Source: Ignavibacteriales bacterium UBA1304
Lineage (GTDB): Bacteria > Bacteroidota > Ignavibacteria > Ignavibacteriales > Ignavibacteriaceae
Length of the DNA stretch: 64,000 bases
Assembly (NCBI GenBank): GCA_002307295.1
Contig: DBTY01000012.1
Coordinates: forward strand, 11,563-75,562
Direction of reading: 5' to 3'
Positions 32,349-42,217 of the stretch are shown one piece after another; position 1 is the first letter of the stretch, and every line of letters starts with the position of its first letter. Made by a program: the position numbers and the translations under genes. The notes under the pieces were generated by a model. The model was not told the origin of the DNA. It searched no databases and worked only from the letters and a program-made list of their open reading frames with translations.

Positions 32349-33889
32349 TATTCCCATTCAATAGTAGAAGGAGGTTTAGAACTTATATCGTAAACTACGC
32401 GGTTTATTCCGCGTACTTTGTTTATAATTTTGTTAGAAACGCCCGCTAAAAAGTCGTGATCGAATCTGAACCAGTCGGCAGTCATGCCGTCAAGGGAATT
32501 TACGGCTCGCAGAGCTAATACGTTTTCATAAGTTCTTGCGTCGCCCATAACTCCTACAGTCTGGATAGGAAGTAAAACGGCAAAAGCCTGCCAAATATTG
32601 TCATATATTCCGGCTTTTTTGATTTCAGAAATAAAAATATCGTCAGCTTCGCGTAAAACATCTAAGCGTTCTTTAGTTATTTCGCCTAAAACCCTTACGG
32701 CGAGCCCCGGTCCGGGGAACGGATGACGCGCTATAAGCTCTTCATCTATTCCGAGTTCGCGTCCGACTCTTCTTACTTCGTCTTTAAATAATTCTCTAAA
32801 AGGTTCAATTAATTTCAGGTTCATTACGTCAGGCAATCCGCCGACGTTATGGTGCGATTTTATTGTTACCGACGCTCCTTTTACCGAAACGGATTCTATT
32901 ACGTCAGGATATAGCGTTCCCTGAATAAGAAACTCTACGTCGCTGAATTTTTTTGCTTCTTTTTCAAAAACGTCAATAAAGGTTTTGCCTATAATTTTTC
33001 GTTTCTTTTCAGGATCGGAAACTCCGCTAAGGTTTGTAAGGAACAATTCAGAAGCGTCTATATGTATTATATTTAATTTAAGCTTTTCATCAAATACAGA
33101 AGCGATAGTTTTGCTTTCATCTTTCCGCATAAGACCATTATCTATATGCATGCAAATAAGATGATGACCAATTGCTTTTTGAATCAGGACGGCCGCAACA
33201 GTAGAATCTACGCCGCCGCTTAAAGCGCAGATAGCTTTTTTATCTCCAACAAGGGCTTTAATTCTGGCAATGCTTTCTTCAACAAAATTATGAGAATTCC
33301 AATTGCCTGTGCATTTGCAAACCGAAAAGAGGAAATTGCTGATTATCTTGGTCCCTTCTTCCGTATGAACAACTTCTGGATGGAACTGAACGCCGTAAAT
33401 GTTTTTTACTTCGTCCGAAATTGCGCAGAAAGGAGAGTTTGCCGATTTAGCTAATATGTCAAACGCAGGGGGTAATTTTGCAACATAATCTCCGTGACTC
33501 ATCCAGGCGGTAGAACTTTTTTTAACCCCTTCAAATAAAACGGAGTCGCCTGTAATTTCTAATTCGGATTTCCCATATTCTTTGTTTTTAGCGGAAACAA
33601 CTTCGCCGCCAAGATTTAAGCAAATTAATTGAAGTCCATAGCAGATGCCTAAAATAGGGATGCCAAGGTTAAAAATCTCCGGGTCGACTTTAGGCGAGTC
33701 TTCGTCATAAACGCTCATCGGTCCGCCAGAAAGGATAATCCCTTTGGGAGCAATTGCTTTTATTTTATTTATATCTATTTTATGAGAGTAAATTTCTGAG
33801 TAGACTGAAAACTCCCGGACTCTCCTTGTTATCAGCTGCGTATATTGCGATCCGAAATCGATTATAAGTATAGTTTCTTTATTTGTCAT
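32348..33889 (-). CDS. guaA: GMP synthase (glutamine-hydrolysing)
   Basis: The 513-residue enzyme converts XMP to GMP. The N-terminal class I glutamine amidotransferase has the nucleophile C83 in GICYGLQLI and a catalytic GVQFHPEVVHTEEG segment near 170. The ATP-pyrophosphatase domain has LSGGVDSTVAA near 225, and the dimerisation domain ends with the canonical KPPSTIEWE. It is the first gene of the guaA - TPR - LpoA-like - radC unit. Confidence 0.97.
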   Translation of the reverse strand: MTNKETILIIDFGSQYTQLITRRVREFSVYSEIYSHKIDINKIKAIAPKGIILSGGPMSVYDEDSPKVDPEIFNLGIPILGICYGLQLICLNLGGEVVSAKNKEYGKSELEITGDSVLFEGVKKSSTAWMSHGDYVAKLPPAFDILAKSANSPFCAISDEVKNIYGVQFHPEVVHTEEGTKIISNFLFSVCKCTGNWNSHNFVEESIARIKALVGDKKAICALSGGVDSTVAAVLIQKAIGHHLICMHIDNGLMRKDESKTIASVFDEKLKLNIIHIDASELFLTNLSGVSDPEKKRKIIGKTFIDVFEKEAKKFSDVEFLIQGTLYPDVIESVSVKGASVTIKSHHNVGGLPDVMNLKLIEPFRELFKDEVRRVGRELGIDEELIARHPFPGPGLAVRVLGEITKERLDVLREADDIFISEIKKAGIYDNIWQAFAVLLPIQTVGVMGDARTYENVLALRAVNSLDGMTADWFRFDHDFLAGVSNKIINKVRGINRVVYDISSKPPSTIEWE

Positions 33890-33963
33890 TATTGTCTTTG
33901 TTTGTTTTACTTTCTGTCAGAACCATATTAATTAATGCCGCAAATATGTTATATAATTAAAAA

Positions 33964-33997
33964 CAGGACAAAATCCTTATAGAAAGAATTTGTCCTG
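33964..33997 (-). terminator. Terminator of the efp-accB-accC-gcvH operon
   Basis: CAGGACAAATTCTTT pairs with a GGATTTTGTCCTG arm and is followed on the minus strand by TTTTTAATTATA. It sits in the 280-base gap between gcvH and guaA, where no other gene is seen. Confidence 0.7.
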
Positions 33998-34169
33998 TCG
34001 ATAAACATTTTTTTCGGCAGTAGAAGTATCTATATAAAATGAATACTGAACAGACCAATAAAACTGATTAATAAAAATAATTAAACGTCAGCCGGAACCA
34101 ATAAAGCGTTTCAGGAATAATAACTGTAGAGTATATAATCCGGCAGAAATCTGAAAAATGGGACTAAAA

Positions 34170-34550
34170 TTATTTTCCAATAAGCGAATTATAAGCGTCA
34201 AGGTCTAAAAGCTCATTGAGCTGAGACGGGTCAGCTATTTCAATTTTTATCATCCAGCCTTCGCCTAAAGGTTCAGCGTTAACTAATTCCGGGTGATCAG
34301 TAAGCTCTTTGTTTAGCTCAATAACCTTGCCGGAGCAGGGAGCGTACAAATCGCTTACGGTTTTAACGGCTTCAATTGTGCCAAAAGTTTCGCCTAAAGA
34401 AATTTCGCTTAATTTAGGATCAATATCAATGTAAACAATGTCGCCAAGTTCGCCCTGGGCATAGTCTGTAACGCCAATTATACCGATATTCCCGTCTATG
34501 AAAATCCATTCATGGTCTTTAGTATACTTTAGTTGTTCTGGTTTAAACAT
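34170..34550 (-). CDS. gcvH: Glycine cleavage system H protein
   Basis: The 126-residue lipoyl carrier of glycine decarboxylase has its lipoyl-lysine region at GETFGTIEAVKTVSDL (K63) and the YTKDHEWI N-terminal motif. It follows accC by 14 bases as last gene of the efp operon, away from other gcv genes. That placement is common for H protein and compatible with a general lipoate role. Confidence 0.96.
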   Translation of the reverse strand: MFKPEQLKYTKDHEWIFIDGNIGIIGVTDYAQGELGDIVYIDIDPKLSEISLGETFGTIEAVKTVSDLYAPCSGKVIELNKELTDHPELVNAEPLGEGWMIKIEIADPSQLNELLDLDAYNSLIGK

Positions 34551-34564
34551 AAATACCTCAAAAT

Positions 34565-35908
34565 TTATTGTTTAGTTAAAAAATTATCGATGAAACCAGT
34601 ATCAAAGTTGCCGCTGATAAATCTTTCATCATCCAGCACTTTAAGATGAAAAGGAATAGTCGTTTTAACTCCTTCGATAGTAAACTCTTCTAAAGCGCGC
34701 CGGCCTCTTGCAATTGCGTGGTTTCGGGTTTTGCCCCAAACAATAAGTTTTGCAAGAAGAGAATCATAAAAAGGAGGCACCTGATACGACTGATAAATAT
34801 GCGAATCTATTCTGACTCCAAACCCGCCCGGAAAATGAAGCGATTCAATTCTTCCTGGAGAGGGTCTAAAGTTATGTTCTGGATCTTCGGCGTTAATTCT
34901 AAATTCCATACTATGACCGACAGGTTTACGGGGTAAAGTTTCAACCTTTTCTCCCGCGGCCACTAAAATTTGTTGTCTGACTAAATCGACGTCGTATACC
35001 ATTTCAGAAACAGGATGCTCGACCTGAATTCTTGTATTCATTTCCATGAAATAAAAATTCTTGTGCGCGTCAACCAGAAACTCAAAAGTTCCGGCTCCTT
35101 CATAATTTACAGATTTAGCGCCAAGCACAGCGGCTTCTCCCATTATTTTTCTAAGACTTTCATCAATAACAGGGGAGGGAGATTCTTCAATCAGTTTTTG
35201 ATGCCTGCGCTGAACAGAACAGTCTCTTTCGCCATAGTGATAAACGTTGCCGAAAGAATCGCCCATAATTTGCATTTCTATGTGTCTTGGGTTTTCAAGA
35301 TACTTTTCAATATAAACGTCCGAGTTAGAAAAAGACGCTTCAGCTTCGCCGCGAGCGGTTTGAAAAGCGTTTTCAAATTCTGATTCTTCCCAGGCAATTC
35401 TCATCCCTTTGCCGCCGCCGCCTGCGGAGGCTTTAATAATAACAGGATACCCGATGCTGCGGGCAAAATCTTTAGCTTCGTTAACGTCGTTAATTACGCC
35501 TTCGCTGCCGGGAATAACGGGCACGCCGTTATTTTTCATGGTTTCTTTCGCAAAAGCTTTGTTGCCCATTGCGTTTATCATTTGTGGAGAAGGACCAATA
35601 AATTTGATCTTTGATTCTTCGCAAATTTCAGAAAAATTAGCGCTTTCCGATAAAAAACCATAACCAGGATGTATAGCGTCTGCTCCGGTTATTAACGCCG
35701 CTGAAATTATATTAGGAATTTTTAGGTAACTATCTTTGCTTTGAGCCGGGCCAATGCACACGGCTTCATCGGCAAATGTTACATGAAGCGAATCTCTATC
35801 TGCCAAAGAATAAACTGCTACGGTTTTAATGCCAAGTTCTTTGCAGCTTCTTATTATTCTAAGCGCAATTTCGCCTCTATTTGCAATTAATATTTTATTA
35901 AACAACAT
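34565..35908 (-). CDS. accC: Acetyl-CoA carboxylase biotin carboxylase subunit
   Basis: The 447-residue ATP-grasp enzyme carboxylates biotin on AccB for malonyl-CoA synthesis. Motifs are KILIANRGEIALRIIR at the start, IKASAGGGGKGMRIA near 155, the ERDCSVQRRHQKLIEE stretch near 228, and EMNTRIQVEHPVSE near 285. It is complete, 11 bases downstream of accB in an operon with efp and gcvH. Confidence 0.97.
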   Translation of the reverse strand: MLFNKILIANRGEIALRIIRSCKELGIKTVAVYSLADRDSLHVTFADEAVCIGPAQSKDSYLKIPNIISAALITGADAIHPGYGFLSESANFSEICEESKIKFIGPSPQMINAMGNKAFAKETMKNNGVPVIPGSEGVINDVNEAKDFARSIGYPVIIKASAGGGGKGMRIAWEESEFENAFQTARGEAEASFSNSDVYIEKYLENPRHIEMQIMGDSFGNVYHYGERDCSVQRRHQKLIEESPSPVIDESLRKIMGEAAVLGAKSVNYEGAGTFEFLVDAHKNFYFMEMNTRIQVEHPVSEMVYDVDLVRQQILVAAGEKVETLPRKPVGHSMEFRINAEDPEHNFRPSPGRIESLHFPGGFGVRIDSHIYQSYQVPPFYDSLLAKLIVWGKTRNHAIARGRRALEEFTIEGVKTTIPFHLKVLDDERFISGNFDTGFIDNFLTKQ

Positions 35909-35919
35909 TACCTCTTTAA

Positions 35920-36393
35920 TTAATCAACCTGAATTAGAAATAGCGGCTGATTATATTCAACAGGGGCTCCATTTTCAACTAAAATTTTGACTATCTTGCC
36001 ATTTACGTCAGATTCAATTTCGTTCATCAGCTTCATCGCTTCAATTATACAAAGCGCGCTTCCAACCGAAACATTATCTCCTACTTGAACAAAGTACTCT
36101 GAATCTGGCGAAGAAGCTCTGTAAAATGTGCCGACAATAGGAGATAGAACTTGATGAAGGCTTTCTGACGCGGCTAAGTCAGGCTGACCTTCGTCGTTTG
36201 ACGCAGCCTTGGGGCTGATAGTGTTTTTAACTTCGTATTCTGCCGGCTGAAAGACAACTTCGCGACCCGAAGTTTGCGTAACGCCGCTTTTTTTAGAAAT
36301 TCGGATTTTACTGTTATTCTCTTCAATTTCCAAATCGGTAACGCCGCTTGCGTCAACTAATTGAACAAGTTTTTTTATGAAACTAAAATCCAT
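35920..36393 (-). CDS. accB: Acetyl-CoA carboxylase biotin carboxyl carrier protein
   Basis: The protein has 157 residues. The N-terminal domain contacts AccC, followed by a flexible linker (about 40-80) and a C-terminal biotinyl domain starting SPIVGTFYRASSPD, with the biotin lysine K121 in IIEAMKLMNEI. It is typical in length and in position upstream of accC and downstream of efp. Confidence 0.97.
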   Translation of the reverse strand: MDFSFIKKLVQLVDASGVTDLEIEENNSKIRISKKSGVTQTSGREVVFQPAEYEVKNTISPKAASNDEGQPDLAASESLHQVLSPIVGTFYRASSPDSEYFVQVGDNVSVGSALCIIEAMKLMNEIESDVNGKIVKILVENGAPVEYNQPLFLIQVD

Positions 36394-36407
36394 TTATTCT
36401 CCTGTAA

Positions 36408-36971
36408 TTATAACTTTACCCTTTCAACGTATCCGCCGATTCTGGTATCTACTTTTAAGACATCGTCGACGTTTACAAATAAAGGCACATTAATAGATAC
36501 GCCAGTTTCCAATTTGGCAGGTTTAACTGCGCCGGTGGCTGTATCGCCTTTAAAGCCAGGTTCCGTTTCAATAACTTTTAAATTAACAAAAATAGGAATT
36601 TCTACTGAAAGTATATTGTCGCCTTCAGATAGAATTTCAACTTCCATGCTTTCTTTTAGATAGCCAACGCCGTTTCCGAATAAGTTCTCGTCAACATATA
36701 TCTGATCATAAGTTTCGTTATCCATACAGACAAGAGTTTTTCCGTCTCTGTATAAATACTGAAATTTCTTTCTTTCAACCTTTATAATTGTAATGCCTTC
36801 GCCGGCTCTGAAAGTGTTATCTATAACTTTTCCTGTTTTAAGATTTTTCAGCATCGAACGGACAAACGCGCCGCCTTTACCCGGTTTTACATGCTGAAAT
36901 TCAACAACCGTATATAATTCGTTTCTGAACCTTATTATTAAACCATTTCTGAAATCTGATGTATCTGCCAT
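36408..36971 (-). CDS. efp: Elongation factor P
   Basis: The 187-residue three-domain protein relieves ribosome stalling at polyproline. The loop HVKPGKGGAFVR puts K32 at the tip that is modified in many bacteria. The C-terminal signature GDTATGAVKPAKLETG is present. It is the first gene of efp-accB-accC-gcvH, an order widespread in bacteria. The host has polyproline-bearing secreted proteins such as the Pro/Lys-rich product at 21422-21751. Confidence 0.96.
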   Translation of the reverse strand: MADTSDFRNGLIIRFRNELYTVVEFQHVKPGKGGAFVRSMLKNLKTGKVIDNTFRAGEGITIIKVERKKFQYLYRDGKTLVCMDNETYDQIYVDENLFGNGVGYLKESMEVEILSEGDNILSVEIPIFVNLKVIETEPGFKGDTATGAVKPAKLETGVSINVPLFVNVDDVLKVDTRIGGYVERVKL

Positions 36972-37206
36972 GTACTTTCTCTAATTGATTATAAAATAAA
37001 CGGAAAAAATAGTCATTTAATACATGTAAGTCAAGATAACGAAATAACTTAAAGATATGACTGTAAGAAACGATAATAAAGACGTGAATTGATCCGACCG
37101 TGTATAATAAATTAATAGCTTGTATTGATGATAATCAGATTTATGTATAAATTAAAAATAGATTTTATTAAAATTGAGCTTGTTGTACTCTATGAGTCAT
37201 CGTGAA

Positions 37207-39651
37207 ATGAAATATTTCAGTTTTCTTTTAATACTTTTCTGTGTTTTATTTGAAAATCCAATATGCTCTCAAGATAAATTTACAGATAGAGTTGATAGCC
37301 TGGAAATTGCTTTGAGAACTGCTAAAAAGCAGGACAGGGCAAAGCTATATCTTGATCTAACTATTGCTTACCGCGATATATCCCCGCCAAAAGGAATTGT
37401 CTATGGAGATTCTGGTATTAAAATTGCTCGCGCGATAGGAGATAAACAAAGCGAAGCGGAGTTATTAATTGCAATAGGGCAAAATTATTCAATTCTAAAT
37501 CAATATGCTTTTGCTATTCAAAAGCTTATTTCCGCTTTTGAGATTGCGCACGAAATTAAAGACGTTAAAACTGAAGCTTCGGCTCAAAATGCTTTGGGGC
37601 TGTTTTTTTATTATCAGGGGCAGTATGACCGAGCTTTGGATTTTTTGTTAAAAGCTGGTTCTATGCGAGAGATACTGCCGGATGTTCAGGCTTATGCAAA
37701 TACTTTAAATAATATCGGGTTAACCTTTTTACATCAAAAAAAGTATAAAGACGCTTTGCCATATTTTAATAAATCTCTGGCTATTAAGCAAAAAGGAAAT
37801 GATGTTCATAGCATAACAAAAACAATGCTTAATATTGCAATGTGTTATAGAGATAACGGACAAGAGGATAAGGCGCTTGAGCAGCTCTCTAAAACTATTG
37901 AATTAAGTAGAAAAACAGGGAATTTGAGTTCCGCCGCTATGTGCCTTAATGCAATTGGAATGATGTATTCTTCTAAGCATAACTTTGATAAAGCTTTTGA
38001 AAATCTGAATATGTCCCTCGAAATTTATAAGGGAATGGATAGTCAGTTTGGAGTAGCCGACGTTTATTTTTTTATGAGCAAAGTCTATAAGGAAAAAAAA
38101 GAATATGATCAGTCAATTAAATATAATTTCTTAGCTCTTAATCTTTTGCGTTCAATTAATTCAAAGTTCCATTTGATCGAAATTTACGACAACCTAAGCT
38201 GGTTATATAAACAAAAAGGGGACTATACAAAAGCTATGTCGTACAAAGACTCGCTTATGACGGCGAAAGATTCGGCTCTTATCGCAGAAAAAGAACAGCT
38301 CTTTTATGAAACAAATAACATAAGCCAGATTGAACAGAAAGACCGCGAACTGGCAATTGGCAAGAAAGAAATTGAACAACAGCAAGCTATAATATTTTTT
38401 ATTATTTTATTTTTGATTGCGCTTACGTTTCTTTCCGTTTCTGTTACTGTTATGTACAATAAAAAGAAAAAAATTTCCGAAGAACTTCATATTGCAAAAA
38501 CGTTATTGGAGACCGCATTTCTTCAAACTCCAGTCCCGATGATTTTAGTTACAGTTCCTGATTATATATTAAGGTATAGCAACTCTGCGGCAAAAGAAAT
38601 TTTTGGCTATGAAATTGATCTGCCTGATCCTGTAGGAATGAAACTAAATGAAATAAAGTATAGTTGGGAAACTTTTGATAAAAACTGGGATGTGATTTCT
38701 GAACAAAACTATCCTCTTACGCGCGGTCTTAAAGGCGAAATGATTAATGAGCTGGAAATAATTATCAGGAATCAAAAAGGAAGAGTTTCTAATTGCCTTA
38801 TTAGCGTAGTTCCAATTAAAAATCAAGACGATAAAATAGTCGCAGTTTTTGAAGTCTTTGCTGATATCACTCAGGTTAAAAAAGTTGAAAAACAATTAAA
38901 AATTTATACTGAAGAGCTAAAAGAACTTAACGCTACCAAAGATAAATTCTTTTCAATTGTCGCTCATGATTTAAAGAGCCCTTTTCATGGCTTCTTAGGG
39001 CTCTCGGAAATTTTAGCTAATGAAATTGATAGCCTTCCGCCAGAAAGAATAAAAAAGCTTGGCAAAGATCTAAATACGGCTTTGAAAAACCAATATAAGT
39101 TTTTGGACGATTTGCTCCAATGGTCAAGAATCCAATCCGGAAGAATGGAATTTAATCCGGAATCTAATAATCTGAAGAACGAAGTTGAATATGCTTTTAA
39201 TATCCTTAATAATAGTTCAGCCGCTAAGTTTATTACGCTTAAAAACCTTGTAACTACTGAACAATTATTATTTGCCGATAAAGAGATGCTTCGACTGGTT
39301 TTAAGAAATTTAATTTCTAACGCTATCAAGTTCTCCTACCCAGGTTCTTCAGTTTCAGTTTTTGCAGAAGAAAAAGGAGACTATACTTTTGTCACTGTTG
39401 AAGATTCCGGGACCGGAGTGAACGAAAAAGATATTGATAAGCTTTTTCGACTTGACGTTCATTTTACTACTAAAGGAACGGATAATGAATTAGGGACTGG
39501 GCTGGGACTGATTTTATGTAAAGAGCTGGTCGAAAAACATGGCGGGCTTATATATGTAGAAAGCGAATCTGGTTCTGGAAGCAAATTTGTATTTTCAATA
39601 AAAAATGCACTTTCTTCAAAGTTGGCTTCTGAACACGATTATGTCGGATAG
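37207..39651 (+). CDS. TPR-PAS sensor histidine kinase
   Basis: The 814 residues start from the ATG at 37207, which opens a signal-like segment (MKYFSFLLILFCVLFENP); longer starts at 37174 and 37192 are possible. About eight TPR units span residues 40-370, so the sensor is predicted periplasmic. A membrane segment lies at about 395-420 (IIFFIILFLIALTFLSV), then PAS (about 435-570), HisKA with H587 in SIVAHDLKSPF, and HATPase_c with GTGLGLILCKELVEKHGG. No response regulator is adjacent. The kinase core is closely similar to that of the REC-kinase at 58107-59222. Confidence 0.88.
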   Translation: MKYFSFLLILFCVLFENPICSQDKFTDRVDSLEIALRTAKKQDRAKLYLDLTIAYRDISPPKGIVYGDSGIKIARAIGDKQSEAELLIAIGQNYSILNQYAFAIQKLISAFEIAHEIKDVKTEASAQNALGLFFYYQGQYDRALDFLLKAGSMREILPDVQAYANTLNNIGLTFLHQKKYKDALPYFNKSLAIKQKGNDVHSITKTMLNIAMCYRDNGQEDKALEQLSKTIELSRKTGNLSSAAMCLNAIGMMYSSKHNFDKAFENLNMSLEIYKGMDSQFGVADVYFFMSKVYKEKKEYDQSIKYNFLALNLLRSINSKFHLIEIYDNLSWLYKQKGDYTKAMSYKDSLMTAKDSALIAEKEQLFYETNNISQIEQKDRELAIGKKEIEQQQAIIFFIILFLIALTFLSVSVTVMYNKKKKISEELHIAKTLLETAFLQTPVPMILVTVPDYILRYSNSAAKEIFGYEIDLPDPVGMKLNEIKYSWETFDKNWDVISEQNYPLTRGLKGEMINELEIIIRNQKGRVSNCLISVVPIKNQDDKIVAVFEVFADITQVKKVEKQLKIYTEELKELNATKDKFFSIVAHDLKSPFHGFLGLSEILANEIDSLPPERIKKLGKDLNTALKNQYKFLDDLLQWSRIQSGRMEFNPESNNLKNEVEYAFNILNNSSAAKFITLKNLVTTEQLLFADKEMLRLVLRNLISNAIKFSYPGSSVSVFAEEKGDYTFVTVEDSGTGVNEKDIDKLFRLDVHFTTKGTDNELGTGLGLILCKELVEKHGGLIYVESESGSGSKFVFSIKNALSSKLASEHDYVG

Positions 39652-39812
39652 AAATTCTTTATATTTTTATTATCGGTAAGTAAAAGCGTTTCTTCGTTAA
39701 TATAAGAAACAATTCCAGTTTTGGGCAATTAGTTGCATTTCTTCGTTTTTAATATTTCCTATCAGATTATTTCAGTATCTTAAGACTTATTTTTTTAATT
39801 GTTTGGTAAATT

Positions 39813-41357
39813 ATGAGCGCCGATAAAAAGTATAAAATTGCGCTTTCTATTCTCGGACTGACGGCATTTGGACTTATTTTATTCCTGATAAATAAATCAG
39901 GAGCCGGCTTATCGACTGATTCTATCGGGTACATTTCTGCAGCGCGCAATATTGCTTCGGGGCATGGGTTTAAGTGTTTTGACGGAGTTTATTATGTTTT
40001 ACAACCCCCGCTTTATCCGCTTTTATTAACGGTTCCAAAATTTTTATTTAATATTGATCCTTTAGTTTCAGCGGGTTTTCTTAATGCGGTTATTTTCGGA
40101 TGTATTGTTTATCTTTCAGGTCTGCTGTTTCATAAACACTTTGTTTCTTTTTCGCTGGCTTTGCTTGGCGTAATATTAACGTTGGTTTCGCATACGATGA
40201 TTGCCGTTTCTATGATGGTATATTCTGAACCGCTTTTTATTCTGCTTATTTTATTATTTCTCTATTATATAAACGACTATCTTGAAGAGGGGAAACTTAA
40301 GACGCTTATTATTTTATCTGTAGCCGCTTCTCTTGCATGTATGACCCGGTATATCGGCGTAATATTAGCTTTTACCGGAGCAGTTGGAATACTCTTTTTG
40401 CGTAAAGATGAAATTAAAACAAAGATACAGCATTTATTTATATTTGGTTTTATTTCCGGCGCTCCTTTGTGTATTTGGGCTATAAGAAATCTGATATTGT
40501 CTAATAGCCTGTTAGGCTGGCGTTCTGGTTCGTCTTATACAGTTACAGAGAATGTAAATTTTGTTTATAATACAATTTTACCCTGGTACTGGCCTGTTAA
40601 TCTTACCGGGTATCATTCAGTTTTTATGCTTATTATTCCAGCCGGTTTGGCTTTAGTTATTATTGGTTATATTAAAGCTCATGGAAGCGAACATCGTCCT
40701 GCGCTCAGACGTATGCTTCCATTCTTAATCTTTGTAGTTTGCTATGTCGCGTTTTTAGTTATCTCGTCGGCTACTACGGCATATGACCAGATAGGAGAAC
40801 GGTTATTGGCTCCGGTAAGAATAGCTACTATATTTATTTTACTTTTTATTGGCGATAGCGTTATTCCAATAATTGAAAATCGTTTTCACTGGAAACAAAA
40901 CAAAAGCTTATTTGTTTGCATAGTTGTTATCTGGATGCTTTATCCTTCCTGGCTGACTGCTTTTACTATTGGAAACTTAATGGAACCGGCGGAGTGGGAA
41001 TACAATAGTAAAGTGTGGAAGAATAATGCGGCTATTCAGTATCTAAACCAAAATACTGCTTATAAAACAAAATATCCTTTGTACAGCAATACGCCGGAAG
41101 CAGTTTATGCTTATACTGGCGCCGAAACTAAATGGTGTCCGGCAAAAACAATGTATAACTCTCCTCAAATAGTCAGCTCTACGCATAGTTTAAAGGGAAT
41201 CTGGCCGGTTGAAGATACTGTTTGTCTTGTCTGGTGCGATAGGACAAAGAGAAAATATCTATTCTCGCTTGAGGAAATTAAACAAACTGCCAATATTATT
41301 CAGACAATACAACTTCCCGATGGAGCTTTATATATCCTGACAAAAAAGGAACAGTAA
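39813..41357 (+). CDS. GT-C type membrane glycosyltransferase (GT39/ArnT-like)
   Basis: The protein has 514 residues. It begins with a membrane segment, followed by a periplasmic-loop motif STDSIGYISAARNIASGHG, whose early Asp is typical of the GT-C catalytic site. About ten further membrane segments follow, then a soluble C-terminal region from about 400 to 514. The family transfers sugars from polyprenyl-phosphate donors to lipids or proteins outside the inner membrane. The substrate cannot be told from the sequence. It is monocistronic as far as can be seen. Confidence 0.78.
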   Translation: MSADKKYKIALSILGLTAFGLILFLINKSGAGLSTDSIGYISAARNIASGHGFKCFDGVYYVLQPPLYPLLLTVPKFLFNIDPLVSAGFLNAVIFGCIVYLSGLLFHKHFVSFSLALLGVILTLVSHTMIAVSMMVYSEPLFILLILLFLYYINDYLEEGKLKTLIILSVAASLACMTRYIGVILAFTGAVGILFLRKDEIKTKIQHLFIFGFISGAPLCIWAIRNLILSNSLLGWRSGSSYTVTENVNFVYNTILPWYWPVNLTGYHSVFMLIIPAGLALVIIGYIKAHGSEHRPALRRMLPFLIFVVCYVAFLVISSATTAYDQIGERLLAPVRIATIFILLFIGDSVIPIIENRFHWKQNKSLFVCIVVIWMLYPSWLTAFTIGNLMEPAEWEYNSKVWKNNAAIQYLNQNTAYKTKYPLYSNTPEAVYAYTGAETKWCPAKTMYNSPQIVSSTHSLKGIWPVEDTVCLVWCDRTKRKYLFSLEEIKQTANIIQTIQLPDGALYILTKKEQ

Positions 41358-41431
41358 TTTGCAATTTCTTTGCCGGTTATGATGTTTTTATCTTTATACG
41401 AATAATTTATCAACTAAATTGGTTATTATAT

Positions 41432-41986
41432 ATGAAAAATGTAGAATCATTAAAAGATCTTACAAAAGCTGAAAAAGAACAATTAGTAAAATTTCATCAG
41501 ATAGTGGCTGATTCTATTAAAGAAGAAAAACTGATTGTCGAAAACTTAAAAAATCCCCCCAAAGAAGTCTTAACAAAAGGGCAGCAGGTTTCCGATAAAG
41601 TTGCGCAATTTGGCGGAAGCTGGATGTTCATTATTATTTTTGGAGTTGTTCTTGCCGTATGGATTGTTTTTAATGTTTTGGCGGCTACTGAAATGAGGTT
41701 TGACCCTTATCCGTTTATATTAATGAATCTTGTCCTTTCTACTATTGCAGCAATTCAGGCTCCCGTTATAATGATGAGTCAGAACAGAAAAGAAGAAATT
41801 GACAGAAAAAGAGCGGAGAATGATTATCTGATAAATATGAAGGCTGAAATTGAAATCCGCAATCTTCACCAGAAGATTAATTTGTTGATGGAAGAACAAA
41901 TAAAGAAACTCATAGATTCGCAGACGTTACAGTTAAAACTGCTTAACGAGATACAAACCAAAGTGGATAAAACTGCAAATAAATAG
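41432..41986 (+). CDS. DUF1003 membrane protein
   Basis: The protein has 184 residues. Two adjacent membrane segments lie at about 68-88 and 98-118 (IIIFGVVLAVWIVFNVL; ILMNLVLSTIAAIQAPVIMM), with the family signature DPYPFILMNLVLS between them and QNRKEEIDR just after. The C-terminal third is a coiled coil (INLLMEEQIKKLIDSQ). Function is unknown; members are common single-gene inner-membrane proteins. Confidence 0.85.
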   Translation: MKNVESLKDLTKAEKEQLVKFHQIVADSIKEEKLIVENLKNPPKEVLTKGQQVSDKVAQFGGSWMFIIIFGVVLAVWIVFNVLAATEMRFDPYPFILMNLVLSTIAAIQAPVIMMSQNRKEEIDRKRAENDYLINMKAEIEIRNLHQKINLLMEEQIKKLIDSQTLQLKLLNEIQTKVDKTANK

Positions 41987-41998
41987 AACCGCTATTTC

Positions 41999-42036
41999 AA
42001 AAGCCTAGCAGAAAATATTTTTCGTCAGGCTTTTTT
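41999..42036 (+). terminator. Terminator after the DUF1003 gene
   Basis: AAAAGCCT pairs with AGGCTTTT, and an inner GAAAATATTTTTC arm extends the hairpin; six T follow. Confidence 0.75.
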
Positions 42037-42059
42037 ATTCATTCAAAGGCTGAAATTTT

Positions 42060-42217
42060 CTAAAAGCTTTGTAATTTGTTAATCCCTTTGGAGCTTAGAA
42101 TTACTAGGGTATTTTCCAAAACTTCGTCTGCCTGTTTAGGGCTTTGCGTTCCAATTATAGCCGCTGTAATTGCCGGATTTAAAAGTGCCCATGAAGCGGC
42201 AATTTTTCCCGGTCGGG
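42060..42217 (-). pseudogene. Aldo/keto reductase C-terminal remnant
   Basis: The minus strand encodes about 52 codons ending in TAG at 42060-42062. They read KIAASWALLNPAITAAIIG, then TQSPKQADEVLENT, which is the NADP-binding C-terminal signature of the AKR family (WLL.NP.IT..I.G...P.Q..EN). No start codon or N-terminal part is present. The remnant begins immediately after the nitroreductase stop, so the rest of the gene was lost by deletion or replaced by that gene. Confidence 0.75.
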
